From Dendrocalamus latiflorus (taxonomy: Eukaryota; Streptophyta; Magnoliopsida; Poales; Poaceae), in contig CM029647.1 of the NCBI GenBank assembly GCA_017311315.1, positions 11,382,577 to 11,446,576 of the forward strand: a stretch of 64,000 bases of DNA, written 5' to 3'. Below are positions 10,600-22,108 of the stretch, one piece after another. The position numbers and the translations under genes were made by a program. A model generated the notes under the pieces. That model saw only the letters and a list, made by a program, of their open reading frames with translations. It was not told the origin of the DNA and did no database searches. Position 1 is the stretch's first letter, and each line of letters starts with the position of its first letter.

Positions 10600-11928
10600 A
10601 TGGGCGACGCCGGCCAGTCCCATCACCACGGGTTCCAGCCGCAACTCTTGTCCTTCGGGGGCGTCGGGCACCACCACCTTCATCAGTTCACGGCACAGGC
10701 GGCGCAGCCACAGCCGCCCGCGGCGTCCCACACGCGTGCGCGGGGAGGCCCTGGCGGCGAGATTGTGGCGGCGACGCCCGCGTCGCACTCGCGGGTGAGG
10801 GGCGGTGGGGGCGCGGAGATCGTGGCAGTGCAGGGAGGGCACATTGTGCGGTCGACAGGGCGCAAGGACCGGCACAGCAAGGTCTGCACGGCGCGCGGGC
10901 CGCGCGACCGGCGCGTGCGGCTTGCGGCCCACACGGCCATCCAGTTCTACGACGTGCAGGACCGCCTTGGCTACGACCGGCCGAGCAAGGCCGTGGACTG
11001 GCTCATCAAGAACGCCAAGGACGCCATCGACAAGCTCGACGTGCTGCCCGCGTGGCAGCCCACGGCCGCAGCCCCCGCCGCCAGCAATGCCTCGGCGCCG
11101 CCGTCCTCGACCCATCCGGACTCCGCCGAGAACTCCGACGACCAGGAGCAAGCCATAACCGTCGCGCAGGCGGCGTTCGAATTCGGCGGGGCCACTGGCG
11201 GCAGCGGCGGCATCAGCTTCCTCCCGCCGTCGCTCGACTCGGACGCCATCGCGGACACGATCAAGTCGTTCTTCCCCATGGGCGGCACCGCAGGCGGAGA
11301 GGCGTCGTCGTCCACTGCGGCGGCGCAGTCGTCGGCCATGGGTTACCAGAGCTACACGCCGGACCTCTTGTCGCGCACCGGCAGCCAGAGCCAAGAGCTC
11401 CGGCTGTCGCTGCAGCCTTTACAAGACCCCATATTTCACCACCACGAGCAGCACCGGTCGCACGGCCACGACGGCAATGGCACCGCACAGCAGGCGCTCT
11501 TCCCCGGCGCCGCCAATTACTCATTCGGCGGCGGCGCCATGTGGGCCGAGCAGGCGCAGAACCAGCGCATGGTGCAGTGGAACATGCCCGACCCAGGCGG
11601 CGGTGGCGGCGGGAGCACTGGCGGTTACCTGTTCAACGTGTCGCAGCAGGCGGCGCTTGGTGGCCAGAGTCAGTTCTTCTTCCAGAGGGGACCCCTTCAG
11701 TCCAGTAACCAGCCCTCCGACCGAGGATGGCCGGAGACCGTCGAAGCCGACAACCCGATGCACCACCACCAAGGGGGCCTGAGCCCTTCCGCGGTGTCGG
11801 CCATCGGGTTCGCCCCCGGCATCAGCTTCTCCGGGTTCCGCATCCCCGCGAGGATACAGGGCGAGGAGGAGCACGACGGCCATGGCGATAAGCCGCCGCC
11901 GTCCGTGTCCTCGGCTTCTCACCACTGA
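10600..11928 (+). CDS. PCF5: CIN-class TCP transcription factor, miR319 target (PCF5-like)
   Basis: This encodes a nuclear DNA-binding regulator of leaf and organ growth. The 442-residue protein from ATG 10600 has a TCP domain at about residues 87-146: a basic region beginning GRKDRHSKVCTARGPRDRRV, then helix-loop-helix with AIQFYDVQDRLGYDRPSKAV and WLIKNAKDAIDKL. The form of the basic region and the miR319 site at 11685-11705 place it in the CIN clade, which binds GGNCCC-type sites and promotes the switch from division to differentiation. The flanks are low-complexity Gly/Ser/His/Gln. The TGA stop follows SSASHH. ATG 10600 is the first in-frame ATG with a good context, but an upstream extension is possible. 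The name PCF5 rests on remembered rice chromosome 1 gene order and general likeness. The family call is firm, the orthologue call less so. Confidence 0.92.
   Translation: MGDAGQSHHHGFQPQLLSFGGVGHHHLHQFTAQAAQPQPPAASHTRARGGPGGEIVAATPASHSRVRGGGGAEIVAVQGGHIVRSTGRKDRHSKVCTARGPRDRRVRLAAHTAIQFYDVQDRLGYDRPSKAVDWLIKNAKDAIDKLDVLPAWQPTAAAPAASNASAPPSSTHPDSAENSDDQEQAITVAQAAFEFGGATGGSGGISFLPPSLDSDAIADTIKSFFPMGGTAGGEASSSTAAAQSSAMGYQSYTPDLLSRTGSQSQELRLSLQPLQDPIFHHHEQHRSHGHDGNGTAQQALFPGAANYSFGGGAMWAEQAQNQRMVQWNMPDPGGGGGGSTGGYLFNVSQQAALGGQSQFFFQRGPLQSSNQPSDRGWPETVEADNPMHHHQGGLSPSAVSAIGFAPGISFSGFRIPARIQGEEEHDGHGDKPPPSVSSASHH
11685..11705 (+). promoter_or_regulatory. miR319 target site within the TCP coding sequence
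   Basis: GAGGGGACCCCTTCAGTCCA followed by G is the conserved miR319-complementary site of CIN TCP mRNAs, 3' of the TCP domain. From memory of mature miR319, pairing is perfect through CCCTTCAGTCCA, with the usual mismatches in the 5' half of the site and a G:U at the last base. The mRNA is therefore expected to be cleaved and its expression limited to tissues with low miR319. Confidence 0.9.
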
Positions 11929-14900
11929 CAGCAGCAGTGGAGCATAGATGACTTCACCACCAACCACCATGAGCACTACACCATGTACCAGTAACACCAG
12001 CCATCAGCTCCTCCACTTGCATCATTGTGAGAATTCTCGTGCCCTGACTGGCTTCTACTGTATTTTCCAATGCTGCGTTGCTGTTCCTTTCTTGGACTGA
12101 ATTTCTGATGTGATTTCTGTCCTCTTGTTAGGTACTCGATTTTCTGCCGCTTCTAGATAGGAATTGGTGATTGCAACCAGGAGGAGCAAAGTTCGGACCT
12201 AGTACTGCTTTTGGTTGGTTGGTTGGTTGGTTTTCCATCTCTTCTGCTGTGTATGTCATTGGTTTTTGCTTCAAGAATTTGATCACTGGGAGCTTCTTAA
12301 TTAGAATTAGGCTTGTGAGGATGCAGCACCATGGCTGTCTAGCCAGCCTCTTTGTTGCATTGCGTTGCAGTAGGTGTAGTTGATGTTGTAGTTGCTGTAC
12401 GTCGAGCTTTGCTTGCTTTCTTTTACTTGTTCTTGTTTGTGATGCATGAATGCTTTGCTTCCTCCTGTGGGTTCAGGAGCAATGCTGCCAGTCTGCTACT
12501 AGATGTTGTTCTTTAAACTGATAAGTGGATGATGGGGAGAGGAGTCTATCTTCCATCTTTCTTCTTTGCTGTGATTGGAAACAGATGGTTGGTGCCTGTC
12601 ACAAATCTTGACACTTCTTACTGTTTAGCCCTGTAGTGCCATGTTTATTAAATATTTAGTCCCCTAGGAGTTTGCAAAAATAGCACCCTTTTCGAGGGTA
12701 GAAGGGTCACCTCCAGCGCCACCCGTTGCAGCAGGCCGAAGGCACCGTGGGACTAGTGTCGAGTGCGAGAGGTGATTGTTGAGCGTGGTTGGTGGCCAGG
12801 CCGACTCAACTACCACAGTACATAGGCGCGGCAAGCAATCCCGCGGCGCATCACCGCAGAAGGTGACCCCCCTCCCAAGAAAATAAAGTTATGGAATTCT
12901 AATTTGATAGTTGCGAATCAATGAAGAGATAAGTATTGAAAGGTAGGGAAAAATAGACTTACGAGAATTAATATGTGATCTATCGGAAAAATATTTCGCA
13001 AGGTTGGGTTTGGGCGAGAATTGAGGGGGAAAATAATAGAAATAGCCTTCTGTCGGTTTGAGGGAGAATGAAGTGGCGAAGATAAGATTTTGAGCCTGAC
13101 AAAAGGGTTAATAATGAATGTAGAAATTGCATGGCATCCAGGGTTTGATTGGGTCCATATATTTTGCCTCGCTATTTATACGGTACAAATGACAAGATGC
13201 ACCGATGGACCCGAACTACTACTACTGCGATACAATGCCATCTTTTGGAAATGAAAATATTGGATGGATGGGAATGAAGTCAGACATGCCGTCTTCTACT
13301 CCTCACGGGCTCTCCTATCTTCTTCGAGGAGTTGCTCATGCCGCTTTCTGCAACTCTTCTCGTATTCTCGCTGTCTTCTCTTCTCTACTTCATGTTTTGT
13401 TTTCTCCCACTTGGCAACTTTGGTAGGCCCGCACCAATGAAGGTCCCAATCCTCATTCGTCATCTAGCCTTCCCATATGGACTAGCTTTTCTCTGGCAAG
13501 GATGATCAACTTAGTAGTGTTTGATAGAGGTAGAATGGAAATCTCGATACATGACTCACCGACGAATGAGTAGTACCCACAAATCTAGCCTTGGGTACCT
13601 CTATGGGTTATCCTGATCTTGGGCTGTACACTGCAACGACATCATATGATTGGAGGTACTAGTCCATCACGGACCGTCCGTTCACAATAGGGTTCAGGGA
13701 AGTCGCCCGCACGCTTGTACGGTGGGGAAGGCTCATCCGTTGGTCCCTTTCCCTTGTCTTTGCTGCTACTCTCGATTGTGGGAGGTGTCCAATTGGTAAA
13801 CACCTCGGGGTCGTAGGGTGTCGTGTCTATCAGGAACTATCCCTGGCATTCAGATAACGTTGTCATCATATAAAGTCTCGAACATGTTGTGGTACTCAGG
13901 GTACACTCATCAGGGTCTCTCCTTGGCTCATCCGAGCTGGTTATTTGCCCAACGAGCACCTATGGTGGGTTCATCTATCGGGTCCCCACCGTCACTGTGA
14001 TCGCAAAACTATGCCTCGAGCTCATACGGGCCGCAGCCCTCCAAAAGTATGGTTGCCCAACCGGGAAGTGCTCTCACAACCACAAATGCAGCAAGGTATA
14101 GCAAATGGTGTTGACTGGCTCCTCGCCCATAGTACGCTGTGAACCGTCGTACAAACCAAAGCACCGCCAATCCCTACCTAAACTGTGGCACCTCGCTAGG
14201 CTGGCCAGATATTCTAAATTTAAACAAAACAATCTCTCTTCTCTCTCTATGCTGTTTTTCTGGAGTTTCGGCTGGCACACCGCAGAATGAGAGCAAGGCG
14301 GGAGAAAGCGACAGTCAACAGGCTTTATGGGTGGGGACCGTGGACGAGAGATTCCTGCCGCACCTAGCTGCCGTGGCAGGTGCTGACCTCTAGCGCTTGG
14401 TGGCATGACAAGTACGGAGAGCTTCCACCGCGTGTGTGTCATAGCAAGTGAGTAGGCTTCGCCGCCGGTAGCTTTTGCTACTCTCACGCTCGCCGCTGTT
14501 CCTACGGTGGATCCGACCTACCATAGTTGGGGGGCCGCTAGAGGTGACACTGGTGCCTCCTCGTCCTCCTACGCTCGAGTAGGGGCTACGTGCGCTACGG
14601 GCCTAGATTTGAAAAACGAGATGCGACATGGCTAAACAGTAAAAAGTCACAAATCTTGCCGTAGGTTGTTTTTTTAAGTCGCCCGTGCATCCAACTCCAG
14701 CTTCCTTATTTTTTATATCTTGGCATTGTTCTTTTTAAAGCCTTGTTTGGAACTGTGAAAGAGCCGCATGACCCTCCTACCTTCCTCAAAACAACCAAAA
14801 GGGCTGGATTTATGCACGCTTTAAGCTTTAAAAAAAAAACTGCAAACTCGCATGGCCTCACACTACTCTTTCCTCCTACCCTATCCATGTGATTGGTTGG

Positions 14901-15207
14901 GTCTCTTTCCCTGCCGCTGGGCAGGAGGAGGCAGCAGCAGCAGCAGCAGCTTTCCTAGCGCAGCAGGACAGGAGGAGGCAGCAGCTGAAGCTTTCCTAGC
15001 GCAGTAGCGCTGTGCTATCTATCTACCTATCACTGGGCAAGGCAAGAATGCCACAAGGAAAAGGTTTTATGTGCGTGTCATTGCTCATTAGTTATCTGCC
15101 TGTCTTACATGCGCCACCAGTGGCACAGTGCAAGCGTCTTTTAACCATTTTACCTCAGGCCTTAGCTTTGCACTCACTGGTGCAGCACTTTGTGCGCAGA
15201 TGCCAGA

Positions 15208-15238
<31 letters not shown>

Positions 15239-16950
15239 GGAGATGGGGGCCATGCTTGCTCATTTCTCCTCTCCTCTCTGACTGGCTTCCACGTGGACTC
15301 CCTTGTCTGTACTGTAACTTTAAGGCTGGTTATTAGTTGTTGGGGTGGGGGAGGGGAGATGAGAGGCATGTCAGTGATGTCACGATGCATCTAGTCCCCC
15401 TTCACTTCCCTTCTTCACCCTTGGGAGTCGCCATAAATGATGAGTGCTTTGCTAGGGAGATGGAATAAGCAATGATAGCACACTGTATATACACATACTA
15501 CAGCACTATTCTACAGAGTGGCTACCACGAGCATACTTTACTGGCTTTAGCGTGGGTCGACAGCGAGTACTTGTGATGGTTATGAGCCTGCAGGGTTTTT
15601 TTTCGCTGTGACAATGAGTGTACAGCTTTGCTAGTGCCAAAGTATGATGCAAGTCTGTGGCAGTGCAAGTATACAGCATGTATTAGGATTTGTGGTAGCA
15701 CGGGAATCAAATTCTCTGCCTTTTCCTTTGGGTTTAGTATGCATTGGAACATGGATTTTTTTTTTCTAATTCCTGCGGTGGTTGAACGGATTCCTGTGAA
15801 ATTCATGCACCTTATTTGGACTGTTCGATGAAGTATGTATGGTTCAGATCAAGACGGGTGAGTGCTTAAAGACAAGTTTTGAACTCTCTAAGGTAGATCG
15901 ATTATAGAAGGAATTTGTATGGGGTATGAATCTAGTATGGCAGTGGAATTCTGTCCAATGAGTTCCCTTTCGGCCACTCCTGCGCTTTTGTGTGCTTACT
16001 GATGTAGCATGTCTGGTTTGCTTGCATGCAATTTAGTTCATGCCATGAATGGCAAAAGGTTACATCAGGCAAACTAATGCATGCATGGGTTACTAAAATT
16101 TGATAAGTGTGGTTTGTACAGAAATATCGTGTTGCTAGTTTTTACAACTTAGTTGTAACAATTGCATTGATAGATTGTGGCAACTCATGTGCTGCTTCAA
16201 GTTAAAAAGAAGGCAGGTGCTGCTCCATTTAGTGTAGTTATATAATTACTAGAAATGAAGCACGTTGTTGCTAAAAAATGAATGTATACTCCGTATAAGC
16301 TAAGCGCGCCACCCACCTCTTGTTTACGCTGATGCTGGATCATGAAGTTATAATTTTTTGCGATGAATAAAATTGCTTGCCTAGCTTGTGCTCTTAGATG
16401 CTGTCTCCCTCTGCATAAAATGTAGTATGATCTGTGGTGTTTGTGTTTCTATTTCCCTTCCAGTAGCTTGTATAGAAACCTTGTATACATTTATCTTGTC
16501 ATTGAGGTGATTCACTCCCCTATATATGCCACTTTAGCATATCCTTTCCAGTAGGTGACCAAGAATATATTGGTCCAGTATGAGTTGCTCCAAACAATTA
16601 AAACGACTATGAATGACTCAGCTTGTTGATGAAGCAGCAGAAATCTAGTACGGTTCATCTAAGTCTCCACAGGAAGGTAAAGAAAGTACTTGGTAACTGT
16701 TGTAGATTTACAAGCATGTTTGAATCGAGGAATGGTCTGATCATAGGATAGATTGGCCCATCATGGTGCTGTTCCATAATTTTTGTGGACAATCCTATTC
16801 TTCTTCTTTTTTTCGTATATTCATAGATGAATGCCTAAGCCACCAAACAATAAGTTGGCTTTACTGGAGAGCACACATATCATATGTTGATCGTCACGAA
16901 ATCGATCTAAGCCTGAATGATCTTGTCATATATATATGGAGAGAGCTGTT
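11929..16950. other. TCP 3' flank and long intergenic stretch
   Basis: The TCP 3' UTR probably runs to about 12,400 and may contain an intron (a GT near 12027 and TTGTTAG at about 12130). It includes a (TTGG)n run at about 12212-12230. From 12,640 onward I recognise no gene. Simple repeats include a CAG/GCA run at about 14930-14950, partly duplicated 50 bases on together with CTTTCCTAGCGCAG. Confidence 0.5.
15207..15232. repeat. (GA)n microsatellite
   Basis: About 13 uninterrupted GA units, potentially polymorphic and usable as a marker. It lies in non-genic sequence. Confidence 0.9.
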
Positions 16951-16954
16951 GTGA

Positions 16955-17496
16955 GGGGCCGTTCATGAGTTTATTCTTTTTTTGTTTATGGCTGTGGCTT
17001 ATAGATTTTGACTAAAATTTTTAAATTTTAGGTTGTTCACGACAAAGATTATAGAGAGAAAGATATTCGCTTGTGATTTTGGCTCGTATAGATGTTAGGC
17101 TTTTAATGTGTATTACAATTAACTTGTGGACCCCGTCTTGAAAAAATACTCTGTTTGAAAGTTAGACACTGTAGCAAAAACCAAAAGCGGCTTTTAGAAG
17201 CTGCAAAGAATAGGTCGGCTTCTGCTGATGGCTTTTGGCTAATAGTAAATGGTAGTAGTTGAAAGAAGTTGTTTTTAGAAGGAGGGGCTAGTGGTACAAA
17301 AAGTGAGAGATATGCGTACGTGCGTGAGACAAGAGAGAGGAATATGGTACGTAATGCGTTCGTTACCCCTAATTTATCCTTGGAGCGAGACGGGAGCAAG
17401 AAGAGTGTACAAGCCGATTCGAAAAGCCATATGTTCATATTAACTTCTGACTTCTCCAAACAAAAGTCAGAAACAAAAGCTAATATGAACAGGGCC
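16955..17496. mobile_element. possible Tourist-like MITE
   Basis: GGGGCCGTTCATGAG at the left and AATATGAACAGGGCC at the right form a weak terminal inverted repeat. TAA follows the right end. The interior is non-coding and rich in 'CTTTTGGCT' words typical of grass MITEs. The left match is poor, so the borders are uncertain, and the right half (about 17,160-17,496) could be a separate element. Confidence 0.35.
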
Positions 17497-18556
17497 TTAA
17501 GCTTCTTATGTTGACAGACCACAAATAGTAAAGTAAAATTCAAATGGTACATTTAAAGTTGGAGGACATCTCAAAGTCCAAATGGATAACGCCACAACAC
17601 AAGGACCAATTTTGCTTGGGTTTTCATCCTAACTTTACACAAAAAAAAAAGTTGGCGGCTTTAGTTCATTTTGAGGTTACATTCACACACATCTTCACTT
17701 TATACTCTCAAGGTGGGATCGAACTTACACCTCACACATGCATATACATGGGCCACTTGAGCGAACTCATAATTGACCAATATCCCATAAGAAAATATTG
17801 GGAGTTCTTTTAGTGAATAATTTATCACAGCAAGCATGAGAGAGAGCTAGATTATAATGTTGGACCGTACCTGATCATACAAATTAAAATACATCAAAAA
17901 CTTTTCTTTTGTCAGGACACCAGAATTTATTTTCAACCTTCATCTGCTAAGCTAGAATTAATACTGCCTAAAGTAGAGTTGTGGGCTCCTTTCCAGTGAA
18001 CTAATTAACCTAGAGAAAAACTAAGCAACGTTATAGCGTTTCTTCCAAAACCAACAGGATAGTGACCTACTGTCCAATTGCCTCCTTCTAGCCGCTATCC
18101 ACCTTTAAATCCTTATACACCCAAACGATCTCCTTCCACTCATTTTCCTTTAAGACTATCTCGTATTTTCCATCGGATTGTTCTCTAGCTTCCATCCCAA
18201 TCCCCTCCACCACGAAGGCCACCCCCTGTGAATCTTCTCATGGGTCCACCTTGAAGGCATGGTGGGGTACGGGGATGACTGCCACGGGCATGCATGGCGG
18301 CGAGGTAGGGGAGTGGGTGCGATGGCGGTGGCTACAGGCAGTTGTGGAGGTGTGATGGCTACGGCTTCGAGCGGTTGAGGTGGCGCGACGGCTATGGCTA
18401 TGCCGGAGATGCTTGATGTGGTGAGCACGCAGTGCTAGATGTACAGTGGACGGGTGCAGTCTGCCTCGAACAATTGCCTTCCGCTTCATTGCTGGCCACA
18501 TGCGTCACCACTGCCGCTGCGCTGCATGGACCCAACCTGAACACCACCAGCCTCGG

Positions 18557-19511
18557 CAGTGGCGGACCCACAGGGTATGCCGGGTGGGCCGCGGCATACC
18601 CTGGGGCCACACGCTCGGAGCGATGCCGTCGGTCTGCTCTCAATCATTCTGCTGGTTTTCTATGGCGGGCGGCGTCCTCCCGCTTGACTGCTCGTCCTCC
18701 CCGCCGCCGCGAAAACTGGGGGCACCCGGCTGCATGGGTAGTAGCTAGCGCGAGGCCTGTATATGGGCATTCGTTTGCAACGGAGCTGTGCTATAGAAAT
18801 TAGACTACATGAGCTCCGAATTCTGATATTTATTACAGGTTGATACAGTTTCTCAATTAGTGTCCGTCTAATTGGATCGGAGGATTGGCAAAAAAAAGTT
18901 TTGGAAGGTTCGTCCTAACTCGTGTAAGTCATGTTTTTTTTAGATTCTCGCGTTCTAAACCAGACTAACTTTGTTTGCCATGCATGTACTCCAGCGGAGC
19001 TAAGACTTTCATTAAAAATAAAACTTGAATACAATCATTTGTTGGCTAACCAAAAAAGAAACTCGAGAACTACTTTTGGTAGAGTGGTGAAGTTACGGAT
19101 GTACGACTCCACCTACTAGTGTTTAAAGTAGGAATTTTATGAGATCATAAATAAAATTTATTAGAAATAGGCCTATATAAGCTTAGTCTATAATTTCAAA
19201 ATATGCATGAGGAGGGCTTTGATTGATCACGCGTGCATTCGTGTATTTTTGTGTGAAAAATCGTATAACTTGTGACTCACAACGCGCGACCGTGTTGTGA
19301 CGTAACGCGCCACTTGACGGATTATATTATAATTTGTACAAGTTTCCAATTTAATCCTTAAATTTAAGACTATCGTATTATTTAGTGCCTGTATACCGAA
19401 TTACGATGCAAATTTTACAATTATTTACTGAATTGGCAAATGGTTTTACCGAATTGCATATAAAAATTTTAGTGTGGCATACCCTTTGATAAAATCCTGG
19501 GTCCGCCACTG
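18557..19511. mobile_element. complete hAT-type element with 8-bp target duplication
   Basis: The terminal inverted repeats are CAGTGGCGGACCCA at the left and its complement TGGGTCCGCCACTG at the right. They are flanked on both sides by the exact 8-bp repeat AGCCTCGG (18549-18556 and 19512-19519). The 955-bp interior has no transposase; its left 250 bases are GC-rich. The same TIR class appears at 33086-33253 and, degenerate, at 35174. It therefore belongs to a small family in this window. Confidence 0.88.
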
Positions 19512-19814
19512 AGCCTCGGTAACATCAGTGCTCACGAAGCGCCTGTGAGTACAAAGCAATTGTGGTGGCTACGCAAGAGCTGATGTGGCGGCGAGCAAGT
19601 ATGGTTGCTGTGGGCAATGGGGCTAGCGAGTTTCATGGCTATGGTCGAGCAAGTGCAGTGGTGTCGAACATGGACACAATGAGCGAGCGTGGTGGCCTTG
19701 GGTGAGCGGGCATGAACACGGTGACCAAGTGTGGTGTGATGGCCACTGGTGCAACATTGAGCAAAAATTTGCAAACATGGTGGTCACCGAAACTATGAGT
19801 AATTCACTTGGGTT

Positions 19815-20060
19815 ATTTGAAATTTAGTGAAACTTGTTTTTGATATGTGTTTCATTTGGTTTTTTTATTAAACTTACCAAAATATTGATGAAACCTACTG
19901 TAACTTTTTTTATGAAACCTTCTAAAACTTTTGATTTTTTTCTATAAAACTTATCAAAACATTGATGAAACCTCATAAAACCAACTGAAACTTTTTTTAT
20001 GATTCCTCCTGAAACTACTTGAAATATCTTGAAATGTAAAACTTTATGAAACTGCTATGC
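19815..20060. repeat. degenerate AT-rich tandem repeat
   Basis: An imperfect unit of the type TTGATGAAACCTNNTNAAACTTTTTTTA recurs about six times, with GAAACTT and ATGAAACCT words. It does not code and its origin is unknown. Confidence 0.55.
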
Positions 20061-21570
20061 ATTCCAACGATATAGCGTAGGCTGGTAGCACTCATTAACC
20101 TATTCAACACGATATATATACACAGCTTACCTTCACAGGAACAAGATCGAACACTTACAGATTTACGGCTCTATCCACTCCTGAACAATCCGGGTCACAC
20201 ATGTGCATGCATGGGCATGCTAGTAAGTTGAGTTTTCTCCTCGGCGACGGTAACTGGAAACGAACATCTCCTCAGATTCGGGGAGAGCAACACAACAACG
20301 CAAGGACCCCGTGATCCAGTTCAGTTCATCCGAAGCCCCAACCCCTCGTCGCCCGCTCGCCAACAAGATTCGATCGACAGCGATCGCTGCTGCTCGTGCT
20401 CCTGCTGCTGGCATACGGCGGGATCATCATGATCGCCATCACCCCGACTACTCTCCCCGACACAATGATGGTCGGCAGGGTCGCCATGCACAAGAGGCGG
20501 CTCAGGCCATGTTCCCATCGCGCGCGCGCGCACGATCCATCCATCCCCAGCAGCAGCAGCAGGCAGGCACTTGATGATCTTGATCGGCCTGTAGCCGCCT
20601 CAGATCGGAACATGAAAAGCACGTGAGACTATAAATGCGGCCTGCGCGGCCGCACACGTCGCGCGTACCGCCCTCCCGCCCGATCTGTTAACTGATTGAT
20701 TGATCGATCGGCATCATACCTTTGAAAGGACGGACGGATCGTTGGCATGCTTTGAGGCTGGCCCCGCCGGCGCTCGATCGTACGACGACGTGCTGGAGAC
20801 TATAAACGAGATGCTATATGCCATGCACAAGTGGAGCCTCATGCATGCGCGCGCTCGCTGGAAACATGTAGCTAGATTCTGCCGCCCATGCACGCATCAT
20901 TGCTGATATATAGCCGATATGCGGATAGCTCGGTTGCATGCGCACCCTCCGACCGACGGGCCGGCGGCGCGAAACCTGATCAAGTACTACTGATCCCTGG
21001 AACACGAACAACGGCCGGTGGCGTATATGTAAGAGGAGTCATTTTCTGTAATCAAAACAGGAATCCGTCCAGCTGCCCGTGTGAGGTGTGTTATCTAGCT
21101 ACGCGGGCGGGCGCAACATTGCCGGAGAAGCATCGCTGTCGTGTCCACGGAGACGGACAAGATGGACAGCGCTGAAAGCGCATTGACGAGCTGGTGATGG
21201 ATCGGTGACGATAGCGAGGGGCCGGGGCATTGCTGTACCTGAGTCTACTATCTACTGCAGCACGACAGGAGGGCTCCATGGGCTACTGTCCCGATCCGCC
21301 AGTAGGTCATTGCTGTCTTACTCGCAGTCCATCTGCAGCTAGTCGCTAGGCTGAGAACTGCCGTCTCACATGCATGCATGATGCCACAAGCACAAACATG
21401 TATTTTCACACTCGCTTTCACTGGATATTTAGGTTGTTACATGCACCTCGGTCCTCGAGTGTTTCCTTTTCACTGTCGTAATTATTGGTTCTGAGTTATG
21501 TCACGTTGCATTCGGTAGTACTACAAACTCTCCATATACTAGTCTCGTCGCTAGAATACGGAAGTGATTA
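20061..21570. other. CpG-rich intergenic stretch, no gene recognised
   Basis: The sequence is GC- and CpG-rich (CG run at about 20520), with CTATAAATGCGG at about 20628 as a possible TATA box. Open frames at 20220-20630, 20700-20906 and 20888-21175 show no domain and overlap one another. An unannotated short gene or lncRNA cannot be excluded. Confidence 0.35.
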
Positions 21571-21843
21571 GAGCAGGTACAATAAGGCTTAGTCAGCAAG
21601 CTATAGCAAATATAATATCAACCAAATCTTACGTGGCAGAGAGAGAAAGGAAGAGAGAGAAGGAAGCTGACTACTAAATTACAGCTAGCTATAGCACGTA
21701 AAAATATGCATTTCACTCTCTTACACGTGGGGCCAAATAGTTATTGTAATAGCTACCTTATTGTATGAACTATTTTTTTGAAAGCTATAGATGAAATGGA
21801 CAAGTGTTATAGCCACTAGTTGGCTATACTATTGTACTTGCTC
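21571..21843. mobile_element. Tourist-type MITE, copy A of an abutting pair
   Basis: The ends GAGCAGGTACAATA and, on the opposite strand, GAGCAAGTACAATA form inverted repeats. TTA flanks both sides (21568-21570 and 21844-21846), the PIF/Harbinger target duplication. It is 273 bases and non-coding. Confidence 0.82.
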
Positions 21844-21846
21844 TTA

Positions 21847-22108
21847 GAGCAAGTATAATAAGAGGCTGTTAGTAGGCTGTATGCTGAGGTGGAGGAGAGA
21901 GAGGAGAGAGAAGAGAGAAGAGAGGTGGGCTGTAAGTTTACAGCCAGCTGAAGCACAAGAACCAAGAAACTTTATGAGAGAAAGGAGTGGGTCATAAGGA
22001 GTGAGTCATACAGCCTTCAGCTGGCTGTAAACTACTATATGAATGGGCTGATAAGTGAATTGTAAGTGTCTATACAGCCAGCTGAAGGCAGTATTATTAG
22101 CCTTGCTC
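21847..22108. mobile_element. Tourist-type MITE, copy B of an abutting pair
   Basis: The ends GAGCAAGTATAATAAGAGGC and, on the opposite strand, GAGCAAGGCTAATAATACTG are inverted repeats flanked by TTA at 21844-21846 and 22109-22111. The left TTA is shared with the neighbouring MITE. Internal CAGCTGGCTGTA words recur in both orientations, so the RNA could fold into a long hairpin. Confidence 0.82.

Noticed and set aside
10561..11394. 277-codon open frame on the minus strand across the TCP gene
   Set aside because: Mirror of a GC-rich coding region. It is Arg/Gly-rich without a domain, while the plus frame carries the TCP domain.
20220..21280. Possible small gene downstream of CTATAAATG at 20628
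   Set aside because: Frames are short, overlap each other and show no recognisable domain. Kept only as an unassigned stretch.
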